Position numbers and translations under genes: made by a program. From a virus, in IMG/VR virus record IMGVR_UViG_3300031706_000003, positions 1 through 52,894 of that record: 52,894 bases of DNA, one strand, 5' to 3'. Positions 32,701-39,590 of the stretch are shown here, piece after piece (the stretch's first letter is position 1; each line of letters starts with the position of its first letter). Below the pieces are notes generated by a model. It saw only the letters and a list, made by a program, of their open reading frames with translations. It had not been told where the DNA came from and ran no database searches.

Positions 32701-35700
32701 CGAACGCGCAGTGAATGAATCGTTTTCAGGTGCCTCATTCACTGGTGATTATACAGGGCAGTATGTTGGTCAAGTTGGCGAAACCATAATTGATAATATC
32801 AATGAATCGTTCAATGTGAACTATACAGGCGAATATACAGGGCAGTATGTTGGTCAAGTTGGCGATACAATAGGCGATGCCATCAACGAATCATTCAGTG
32901 TAAATTACACTGGCGAATATACAGGGCAGTATGTTGGTCAAGTTGGTGAAACCGAGCAACAAACATTTACAGCAACTTTTAACTCTGCTAATAACTACAA
33001 TACACAATATACAGGGCAGTATGTTGGTCAAGTAACCGAGAATGAAAGTACAGCGGAACAACAATCTTATACAGGCGCATATACAGGCGATTACACCGGT
33101 CAGTATGTTGGTCAAGTAAGTGAGACAGAGCAAACAGCTATCAACGAAGGTTTTGTTACCACATATATTGGAACATATACTGGTGGTTATGAACGCGCAC
33201 AAACAGAAAATGAAGACCAAACACAAACGACAACATACACGGGCGGTTATGTACGCGCACAAAACACTACTAATCAAGATACAGTGACCGATAGTGTAGG
33301 GGAAATTTTCAATGGAAACTTCCAAGGAAACTACGTTAGTACCTCTACAACTTTTTACACTGGACCAAATGCTCATACAACAAGTACGATGGTTGCTGAC
33401 GAATATGCTGAGTTAGATGATTACAACCTTTCGGGTACAGCTGGTTATTCCTCTGTTTTTTCTTCCCTTAATGGTACTTTCAGCCCGACTTCACTTAATC
33501 TTAGCATGGGATCTGTAAGGGCTCTATATCACAGCTGGACTACGATTTTTACTTCTGGTGTTGGTGTTAAAAGATCGACAGGTTTAACGCTTCAACTCAA
33601 CGCTGGTAGTGCGCCCACGAACTGGCAATCGATGCACCTTGTAGCACCCGGTGGCGCGGTTACGATTGTCAATAGAACGTCTATGTCTTATACGTTGTCA
33701 GGTGGAATTGCGACTTTCACTATCGTATCATCTCCCGGACCCGTCTTTTTTGGTCTTAATCAATCTTGGACTGTTAAGTTTATTAATCCCTCCTCCACCA
33801 CAACGGGATATGCTGGTGGAGGTGGTAGTGCAACTTTCATAGGAGATTACACAAGTTCATACTTAGGCAATTATTCAGGCGCATACACGGGCTCATACAC
33901 AGGGCAATATACAGGATCCGTGAACGAGAATTTCACGGGTGATTATGTCGGGCAGTATTCGGGTCAATATGTTGGTGTTGTTCAAGAGGGCATAGCTGAA
34001 GGCTTCGCGTCTACATACACTGGTCAATACACTGGTGGCTATACAGGCTTATACGAACGAGCGCAGAACCAGTCGTTTGCTACGGTTCAATCATCGACCT
34101 ATACCGGTGGCTATACAGGGCAATATACAGGCTTATACGAACGAGCGCAGAGCGAAAACTTCGCGGTCAACTATAACAGTTCATACATAGGCAACTACAC
34201 TGGTGGTTATGCAGGGCTATATGAACGAGCGCAGAATCAAACTTTCGCGGCTGTTTATGCTGGAACGTACACAGGTCAATACGTTGGTGGCTATACAGGT
34301 TTATACGAACGATCGCAGAATGAAACTTTCGCGGCTGTCTATGCCGGCACATACACTGGACAATACTCTGGTGGTTATGGAGGGCTATATGAACGCGCAG
34401 TGAATGAAACCTTCGGTGTTGCTTACGCGGCTGATTATATTGGTCAGTATGTTGGTCAAATATCTGAAGTAGAACAAACTACAGAACAAGAAACATTCTC
34501 CGCGTCTTATATTGGAAATTATATTGGTGGTTATACTGGTCAGTACTTAGGGCAATATGAGCGTACACAACAACAAAACTTTTCTGCCAACTACTTAGCC
34601 TCGTTTGAAGGTGCATTTAACGCAACATATGTGGGACTATACGAACGCGCTATTAGTGAAACATTTAGTGCTAACTACCTCGGAACATTCGCGGGCGATT
34701 ATGTTTCACCATATACTGGAGCATACGAATCTGTAGATAGCGAAACATTTACGGCTAACTTCACTGGCTCTTATAATAGCACATATTTGTCGTCATATGA
34801 CGGTACCTTTGTAGCTAACTTTAATCAAACATTTATTGACCAATACACCGGAACATTCCTTGGTGATTATCTTTCGCAGTATACAGTCGGATTCACAGCG
34901 TCATTCGCTGGAGACTACGCTTCCGATTATCTCGGAACATTCGCGGGTGATTATCTTTCGCAGTATACAAGCGTCTTTACACAAAACTTTGTAGGCACCT
35001 ACACTTCGGGCTATACAAGAACATTCGACGGCGACTACGTTTCACAATATGAAGGTAACTTCTCGGCTGTATACACAGGAAACTTTACTGCACAATACAC
35101 CGGAACATTCGACGGCAACTACGTTTCACAATATGAAGGTAACTTCTCAGCTAACTTTGGAGCGCAGTTTAGCGCACAGTATCTTGGAACATTCATAGGT
35201 GATTATGTTTCGCACCGATCACACGCGTTTGATGTCGCATACTCTGGAAACTTTACAGAAAACTACATTGACACGTATACATCCCAGTATACATCCCAGT
35301 ATACATCTGTATTTGAAGCCATTTACGTCGGTGATTTTGAAGGAGCTTATCAAGCTTCCTTTGAAGGTAACTTCGCGGCTCAATACGAAGGATCTTTTGC
35401 GCAGACCTTCACAGGATCATACGATACACAATACACTGGATCTTACATATCACAGTATTTGTCGACATACGAATCAGCTTTCACAGCTACATTCGGTGGT
35501 GATTACACATCCGAGTATCTAGGAACATTCGACGGTAACTATGTCACAGCCTATGCTAATGTGTTCAACCAGACATTCTCGGGCAATTATGTTTCTAGTT
35601 ATCTCGGAACATTCACTGGTCAATATACGGGTGAGTACGAGTCAGACTATACAAGCTCATTCGCAGGAGATTATGCATCCGAGTATCTTGGAACATTCGA

Positions 35701-36133
35701 TGGTAACTATGTCTCAGCCTATGCGCCTAGCTACGAGACAACTTACAATTCAGAATATACAGGCACATATGACGCTGACGCTGTGGATGAAAGTTACGAT
35801 TCATTGTATGTTCGTGATCTATATTCTTCTGATTATACGACTGGTTATATCGAACAAGTTTACGTGTCTGGTTATGTGTCTAGCTACGAAGGTCTTGATA
35901 GCGAAGAGCCATACGATACGACATATGATGGTGCTGGTTACACCTCGAGCTATGCCTCTGACTATCAAGCTGATGACATTATCGAGAGTTACGATGACAA
36001 TGCCTACACCGCACTCTATAATACCGATTACTCGATTGACTATATAACTGATACAGCATACGGTACTGGCGGACACTTACGAGACATCCCTGTATCGATT
36101 GAAACTTATACATTATACGTGAGGGTAGCATGA
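29762..36133 (+). CDS. Giant aromatic tetrapeptide-repeat fibre-like protein (2123 aa)
   Basis: Residues 1-400 are ordinary beta-rich sequence, probably the virion attachment part (contains NPVFWTRYLTPNGIKEMSDA). From about 402 to 2090 nearly every fourth residue is Tyr or Phe (for example YVSQYEGNFSAVYTGNFTAQ), with Gly/Ser/Thr/Asn between. Early units are 29 residues, six tetrads plus one pentad (Y-D-x-x-x-Y). Later ones are 28 residues, seven tetrads, where Val/Ile/Gln fill some aromatic slots without losing phase. About 165 residues (1190-1355) are a non-repeat insert. Position after the wedge genes suggests a long fibre or adhesin. I know no solved fold for this rhythm. Confidence 0.75.
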   Translation: MSLPLKHLGNGALQELASVDLDSIAYRAGVHLGKMGAEDASALTTTSTANTLVGSIDDTFYETTIGSTPGTTWTVNLAVDHISDTTTGVHTATFAQVNEFPSPIFVGDTVRVIVTGDAQTGFEEIAHELSESGTALFSTESVTTTPSASIIEDTRVEWEDFVYGLTGTFISQFEVKATQPGVINFSLNVSTTDLNNTTNNTANSSISFATVDVEETLPPEATSVQYDLYQSNAGIVTQSVHKKNPVFWTRYLTPNGIKEMSDAELDSFCQKLVIRIMANELPGTYRLNANNPGSDWIQFVSNVFTDTRADGSTTDYSIWLRQSGTAPTQVNLVYPKRVLGEYAGLNEYTDNQVEFTFGERVKKAIATTGVGKYVLRSSTQGAPTETGTWVARGSAIDTRLEYYYDPGYVSTPAYSSQYVEDYATDYVDTYEGNYEPTYTSDFTADFEGTYEAEYLGNYTPDYDTGYDAEYTQNFEADYQSQYEQEYLGDYVSQYVPTYEGATFSGDYVSNSDSSFVSPEYQSVYEGSPYAVDFVGDYTSTYDSSFVQDFVGTYDDTDYVTNFVGDYASQYISQFSQDFAVDYNTDDYVVDFVGDYTSSYDASFAQDFVGNYSDTDYATTFVGDYASQYVGQFSQNFAAVFDGSQYTTVFESNYVGDYAGSFEGNFNNIFEGASYVSTFANSYASQYTSQFSQAFSANYDNTTYTGDFNQTYSGDYIGQYSASFAGNYERTTYETQFSASYAGNYVGLFSQTFLGTYDSQGYTADFTANYTGDYSGTFGTTFLGNYDSQQFNAIFESTYTGDYSGAFSATFIGEYDRVNYNTNFVGDYVGDYSGAFSATFIGEYDRVTYQGEYASTYTGDYTGTFNANFNATYDGANYASQYTGGYTGAPSETFSANFIGEYQRIDYTSQYTGQYVSQISESFGASYTGVYERTNYTSVYTGGYTGQINENEDSTNQESFARGTYVSQYTSGYTGGYAGLYERAVNESFSGASFTGDYTGQYVGQVGETIIDNINESFNVNYTGEYTGQYVGQVGDTIGDAINESFSVNYTGEYTGQYVGQVGETEQQTFTATFNSANNYNTQYTGQYVGQVTENESTAEQQSYTGAYTGDYTGQYVGQVSETEQTAINEGFVTTYIGTYTGGYERAQTENEDQTQTTTYTGGYVRAQNTTNQDTVTDSVGEIFNGNFQGNYVSTSTTFYTGPNAHTTSTMVADEYAELDDYNLSGTAGYSSVFSSLNGTFSPTSLNLSMGSVRALYHSWTTIFTSGVGVKRSTGLTLQLNAGSAPTNWQSMHLVAPGGAVTIVNRTSMSYTLSGGIATFTIVSSPGPVFFGLNQSWTVKFINPSSTTTGYAGGGGSATFIGDYTSSYLGNYSGAYTGSYTGQYTGSVNENFTGDYVGQYSGQYVGVVQEGIAEGFASTYTGQYTGGYTGLYERAQNQSFATVQSSTYTGGYTGQYTGLYERAQSENFAVNYNSSYIGNYTGGYAGLYERAQNQTFAAVYAGTYTGQYVGGYTGLYERSQNETFAAVYAGTYTGQYSGGYGGLYERAVNETFGVAYAADYIGQYVGQISEVEQTTEQETFSASYIGNYIGGYTGQYLGQYERTQQQNFSANYLASFEGAFNATYVGLYERAISETFSANYLGTFAGDYVSPYTGAYESVDSETFTANFTGSYNSTYLSSYDGTFVANFNQTFIDQYTGTFLGDYLSQYTVGFTASFAGDYASDYLGTFAGDYLSQYTSVFTQNFVGTYTSGYTRTFDGDYVSQYEGNFSAVYTGNFTAQYTGTFDGNYVSQYEGNFSANFGAQFSAQYLGTFIGDYVSHRSHAFDVAYSGNFTENYIDTYTSQYTSQYTSVFEAIYVGDFEGAYQASFEGNFAAQYEGSFAQTFTGSYDTQYTGSYISQYLSTYESAFTATFGGDYTSEYLGTFDGNYVTAYANVFNQTFSGNYVSSYLGTFTGQYTGEYESDYTSSFAGDYASEYLGTFDGNYVSAYAPSYETTYNSEYTGTYDADAVDESYDSLYVRDLYSSDYTTGYIEQVYVSGYVSSYEGLDSEEPYDTTYDGAGYTSSYASDYQADDIIESYDDNAYTALYNTDYSIDYITDTAYGTGGHLRDIPVSIETYTLYVRVA
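32159..32300 (+). repeat. 55-bp exact direct repeat (32159-32213, 32246-32300)
   Basis: Two identical 55-bp copies lie 87 bp apart, which equals one 29-residue protein unit. This shows recent duplication by unequal recombination inside the fibre gene. Confidence 0.85.
32751..33033 (+). repeat. 25-nt repeat, four copies in the fibre gene
   Basis: ATACAGGGCAGTATGTTGGT plus CAAGT occurs at 32751, 32835, 32919 and 33009. Spacings are 84, 84 and 90 bp. The first two equal the 28-residue protein unit. All copies are in frame (TGQYVGQV). Confidence 0.85.
33300..33830 (+). other. Globular insert within the tetrad-repeat array
   Basis: Residues about 1190-1355 of the fibre protein drop the 4-residue aromatic rhythm and read as a beta-sandwich-like domain (YNLSGTAGYSSVFSSLNGTF, then HSWTTIF, TGLTLQLNAG, MSYTLSGGIATFTIVSS and LNQSWTVKFINPS). 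It is closed by a TGYAGGGGSA linker, after which the repeats resume. A receptor-binding or knob domain is possible; no family is recognised. Confidence 0.5.
34041..34150 (+). repeat. 26-nt repeat pair in the fibre gene (34041-34066, 34125-34150)
   Basis: ATACAGGCTTATACGAACGA plus GCGCAG occurs twice, 84 bp apart, encoding TGLYERAQ. Near-copies follow at about 34215 and 34300. Confidence 0.8.
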
Positions 36134-36579
36134 GTTTACAAGTAGAATATTTAGATAACGCATACTGGGAAAATAAAGATAAGACCCAGCTAAAATGCAT
36201 TCGATTGAAGCCCGTTGAAGGCGGAAAGGGTGGTCGCAAGAAAGATGTTTTATTATTAAATAAAGGTGATCCAGAATATGACGTTGTAGTGTCTAGGTGG
36301 GGTGTTCCTCATATCGATAAAAACACTCAAGAACGCGCTGACTCTAAGGATAAAAAAGATCGAGAGAATCGCGCAGTCCACGAACAGCGCAAAAAATCTG
36401 CTGAGTTAGAGCAACTATTCAATGCTAAACTTCAGACGAGCGAAATACCTGAAATCAAAAATTCTACAAACAAAGCTATGAGATCGAAGATAAGACGCGC
36501 AAAGAGTGTGATCGAAATGCAAGCCCTAGCCGCTCTGCTGATTGGTATGGAATTAGGCTACATTGAGGTCAAAAAATGA
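36130..36579 (+). CDS. Conserved basic helical protein downstream of fibre gene (149 aa)
   Basis: The start overlaps the fibre stop (ATGA). The N-terminal 60 residues are mixed beta (VEYLDNAYWENKDKTQLKCI). The rest is a long charged helix (DSKDKKDRENRAVHEQRKKS), then KNSTNKAMRSKIRRAKSVIE, a block I recognise from small proteins next to fibre genes in marine T4-like phages. Function is unknown; a fibre chaperone is plausible from location. Confidence 0.55.
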   Translation: MSLQVEYLDNAYWENKDKTQLKCIRLKPVEGGKGGRKKDVLLLNKGDPEYDVVVSRWGVPHIDKNTQERADSKDKKDRENRAVHEQRKKSAELEQLFNAKLQTSEIPEIKNSTNKAMRSKIRRAKSVIEMQALAALLIGMELGYIEVKK

Positions 36580-37382
36580 GAGGTGCGATTGACACAGTAA
36601 AAAAATGGCTACACATCACTCCACCTACGACCCCACCTACGATTGGTTATGTTATTGTAGCATCTCGCAAGAAGTTCTTTTATGTTTCTGCAATTAATCT
36701 TATGGAATCAATCAAAGATCATTATCCCGAAGCTAAGATCACTCTAGTCGTTGAAGAAAGATTCCTTGATGGTAACGAGAAGATAGCCGATAACATTATT
36801 TTCTGCGATGATCATGCACGAGCTAAGTTGATAGGAATGGCTAAATCACCTTATGATATTACGTTTTATGTCGATGCAGATATAGAATGCGAACACGAAG
36901 ATATCTCTACAATCTTTGATAAACTCGATGGACATGATATCATGTTCACTGGTCTACCTGCTGATAGACATTACTGTTACGCAGAAGTATTCTTTGACGG
37001 TGCAAGAAAGGCTGACGGTACTAAAGCAGGGTTCGAACTTTGCGGAGGTGTCTGTCTTTATGATATGAGAAAACCACTTGTTCGTGAATTCATGAACGAT
37101 TGGTATAATCTAACTGTAGCTCAGTATGCTAGACTCTGGTGGCCAACGAACGAAGATGGCACTGAAGACCTCAAAAATTATCCTGCTACACTAAAAAGAT
37201 GGGACCAATTCTCACTTTGGTGGTTAACTAACAAAGAGCCAAAATACAAAGACCTCAAAGTAGGTATATTAGAAGATGATGCTCGATGGAATTACTACTC
37301 TAAGTATAAGTACGACCATAATAAAGAGCCTGTAGTATTGAGACACTACTCCTCTTCAGGCGCTAAATCTCTGGAATTTTAA
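36576..37382 (+). CDS. GT-A-type glycosyltransferase
   Basis: The sequence has a Rossmann-like start (GYVIVASRKKFFYVSAINLM), a central acidic metal-binding DxD (DAD at 100-102 in ITFYVDADIECEH) and later ELCGGVCLYD and W-rich loops, consistent with a GT-A glycosyltransferase using a nucleotide sugar and Mn2+. The gene overlaps its upstream neighbour (ATGA) in the operon of the giant Ser/Thr/Tyr-rich fibre. Glycosylation of that fibre is therefore an attractive guess, but DNA or host surface modification is not excluded. Confidence 0.7.
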   Translation: MRGAIDTVKKWLHITPPTTPPTIGYVIVASRKKFFYVSAINLMESIKDHYPEAKITLVVEERFLDGNEKIADNIIFCDDHARAKLIGMAKSPYDITFYVDADIECEHEDISTIFDKLDGHDIMFTGLPADRHYCYAEVFFDGARKADGTKAGFELCGGVCLYDMRKPLVREFMNDWYNLTVAQYARLWWPTNEDGTEDLKNYPATLKRWDQFSLWWLTNKEPKYKDLKVGILEDDARWNYYSKYKYDHNKEPVVLRHYSSSGAKSLEF

Positions 37383-37385
37383 ACT

Positions 37386-38060
37386 ATGATGAAAAATATA
37401 CCTTTAAACGACTTTGCAATAGAATTGTTAGACGAAGCATTGTGGTTTACAAAAGAAGAAAATTACACCGCTGTAATACCTACGAAGATGAACGATCTCG
37501 ATAAAGCTGATTATTATACGGGTGATGAATACTTCGAGAAAATAAAAGCGATGGGCAGTTCTCATGATGGATTTCCGGAATTCATCGCTTGTTATTCTTT
37601 TGGTCAAGGTATTAGATTCGATAATCATAATCCAAAAATTCAAAGAAAGATCGCTGAAGTAACCGAAAGACATAGTGCGTTAATAACTAATATTCAGACT
37701 ACATTCAATCTTAAAAAGAACGCTCTATTTTCGATTTATCCTCCGGGTGGCTTTATCTCTTGGCATAATAATGCTAACGCGTCGGCTTATAACTTTATAT
37801 TTACTTACAGCGAGACAGGTGATGGATGGTGGAAGCACCTGGATCCTGTTACTAAAGAAATGGTTCATATACCTGATGTTAAGGGATGGCAATGTAAAGC
37901 TGGACACTTCGGCTCATACGCTGACGGAGAAGACTCACTAGTATATCATGCCGCAAAGAATGGTAGTACAGGATTACGAATGACCATTGCGTTCACGTTA
38001 GATCGATCTGATACGTCACTATCTCTTCAGGACTGGATAATAGAAGATATTCAAGCTTAG
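37386..38060 (+). CDS. 2-oxoglutarate/Fe(II) oxygenase-like protein
   Basis: The block ALFSIYPPGGFISWHNNANA, then GWWKHLD, GHFGSYAD, LVYHAA and GLRMTIAFTLD follows the double-stranded beta-helix layout of 2OG dioxygenases and phage hydroxylases. Candidate ligands are H127, position 129 and H188, with R198 to bind 2-oxoglutarate. Position 129 is Asn instead of the usual Asp/Glu, so activity or metal binding is uncertain. It is paired with the glycosyltransferase after the fibre gene, suggesting protein modification. Confidence 0.6.
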   Translation: MMKNIPLNDFAIELLDEALWFTKEENYTAVIPTKMNDLDKADYYTGDEYFEKIKAMGSSHDGFPEFIACYSFGQGIRFDNHNPKIQRKIAEVTERHSALITNIQTTFNLKKNALFSIYPPGGFISWHNNANASAYNFIFTYSETGDGWWKHLDPVTKEMVHIPDVKGWQCKAGHFGSYADGEDSLVYHAAKNGSTGLRMTIAFTLDRSDTSLSLQDWIIEDIQA

Positions 38061-38066
38061 GAATCG

Positions 38067-38074
38067 TATAAATA
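38067..38074 (+). promoter_or_regulatory. T4-type late promoter box
   Basis: Exact TATAAATA in the 47-bp gap before the gene at 38108 (33 nt from box to start). Confidence 0.75.
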
Positions 38075-38107
38075 ACCTTATAAGATAATCGAAAGGATAT
38101 TATACAA

Positions 38108-38467
38108 ATGGCTACGCATTACGAAGTCCTTCAAATAAATCAAGGCTCTGACATTTCGATAGAGTTGGAGCTTGTAAATGTGGACAATTCTAAAAAGGAC
38201 TTGACAGGGTTTAGTGTTGAAGCTAAACTCAGTCCAAACTATTCTCAGCCTGATTCTGATAAGACTAGTTTCTTGTCTATAATATCCTCTCCCTCTACAA
38301 GCGGTATCGTCAATCTTTCGTTGACTAATGAGCAAACGAGCATACTTAATCCTAAGAAGCGTTTCGTCTATGATGTTGAGATATCACACGTTGATAGTGC
38401 TACGGGCAATACAATTGTCGAGAGGGTTCTAGAAGGTATCCTTACAGTAACTCCGGCGGTGACTTAA
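38108..38467 (+). CDS. Small Ig-like virion protein (119 aa)
   Basis: The pattern YEVLQINQGSDISIELELVN, then DLTGFSVEAKLSPNY, GIVNLSLT and RFVYDVEIS ... IVERVLEGILTVTPAVT describes a single all-beta sandwich of a type seen in small phage structural proteins that precede fibre genes. GAAAGGA sits ahead of the ATG. It is likely an adaptor or decoration protein; the exact role is unknown. Confidence 0.55.
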   Translation: MATHYEVLQINQGSDISIELELVNVDNSKKDLTGFSVEAKLSPNYSQPDSDKTSFLSIISSPSTSGIVNLSLTNEQTSILNPKKRFVYDVEISHVDSATGNTIVERVLEGILTVTPAVT

Positions 38468-38469
38468 TA

Positions 38470-39537
38470 ATGACAAGAGTAGTAGTTGAAAATAGGACGA
38501 AAATTCTAAAGATTGTCGTCGGTACTCCTATCTCAACTGTCGTGGCTGCGGCAGCGGCTGGTGTTGATGTTGATAACATTGCGGGCATTACTACTACCGG
38601 TGCAGTCAATGGCGATATTCTTATTTACAATGCTGTCACAGAAACTTGGACAGCGAACAATCTAATAAACGAAAATCAAATTATAGATGGAAAACATTAT
38701 CCGTCTGATTCCGCTCACGCATTTATGCTTCTGCGTAGAAGCGGCACAAGTGGAGCGCCTCCACATCTTCGTCAAGGCGAAACTGCGTATTCATACTTAG
38801 TTGATTCAGCGCATGATGGCTTTGGTAATGGCGGTCAAAGACTGTACATTGGCGTTGGTGCTGACTCGACGTATCCCGATGGATCTGTTCGCGCACAATC
38901 ATTAGAAGTTATTGGTGGTTCTTACTTCACCAATCTTTTAAATCATCCAGCTGGTGTCAATACTGCGAATAGCGCATTAATCGTTGATTCAAATGGTCAC
39001 TTAGACTCTCTTCTTGTAAGACAGTTAACAGCCATAAACTTCACTGGCACTGGCGTTACTAACTTAGATTCTACAAACGTAGGTAATCTTAATGTAGCGA
39101 ATGACGCTGTTTTTGATTCTGACGTAAGAATTAAAGGTAATCTAATAGTCGATGGTGATACTACCTTTGTATTAGATACCGTTTTGGATTCGACTGATGT
39201 TATCGGTGATTTTAATGTCTATGAAGGAGTGGCTAACTTTAATGTTGATAAGCAATTCTTTATTGACAGTGTGCAGATCGAACAGTTTATTGATAGTAGC
39301 GTTAATGATTTACTAACATCAGGTAATGCAGTAAGTTTAACATACTCTGATCCTAACAATAGCCTCACTATAGCTGTCGATATTACGGATAGCGCAAATC
39401 TTGGTGTAGCTTCGTTTGATGCTGTTGCAGGTGAAACAGAAAGCACTACTAAACAATTTTCTAATGTTAACGGTGCAGTGAGTATAACCACTCTTGACGG
39501 CGGATTCTTTGGTAATGACTCAAGATATCCAGGATAA
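38470..39537 (+). CDS. Tail-fibre-like structural protein (355 aa)
   Basis: The N-terminal Ala-rich segment (VVAAAAAGVDVDNI) is followed by short repetitive beta stretches typical of trimeric fibre shafts (GNLIVDGDTTF, DVIGDFNVYEGVANFNVD). A region SVRAQSLEVIGGSYFTNLLN reads like peptide from the 'metadata/structure' fibre proteins of marine phages. It shares the 'G-D/N-L-x-V' style with the genes at 44885 and 49133, so the three are probably paralogous fibre components. No receptor domain is identified. Confidence 0.55.
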   Translation: MTRVVVENRTKILKIVVGTPISTVVAAAAAGVDVDNIAGITTTGAVNGDILIYNAVTETWTANNLINENQIIDGKHYPSDSAHAFMLLRRSGTSGAPPHLRQGETAYSYLVDSAHDGFGNGGQRLYIGVGADSTYPDGSVRAQSLEVIGGSYFTNLLNHPAGVNTANSALIVDSNGHLDSLLVRQLTAINFTGTGVTNLDSTNVGNLNVANDAVFDSDVRIKGNLIVDGDTTFVLDTVLDSTDVIGDFNVYEGVANFNVDKQFFIDSVQIEQFIDSSVNDLLTSGNAVSLTYSDPNNSLTIAVDITDSANLGVASFDAVAGETESTTKQFSNVNGAVSITTLDGGFFGNDSRYPG

Positions 39538-39546
39538 TTTTAAAAC

Positions 39547-39554
39547 GCTAAATA
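39547..39554 (+). promoter_or_regulatory. Weak late-promoter-like box
   Basis: GCTAAATA (two changes from TATAAATA), 36 nt ahead of the TTG start at 39591, the usual distance for late boxes in this window. Confidence 0.3.
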
Positions 39555-39590
39555 GAAACACTAAGAGCATTATAACAGGAGCTTGATACG

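Noticed and set aside
32751-33033. Regularly spaced 25-nt repeats reminiscent of a CRISPR array
   Set aside because: Spacings of 84-90 bp are too long, the 'spacers' are themselves similar, and everything is in frame inside the fibre gene.
35199-36047. Alternate-frame open stretches within the end of the fibre gene
   Set aside because: They result from the same repeats read out of frame (for example runs of HPSI) and have no initiation signals.
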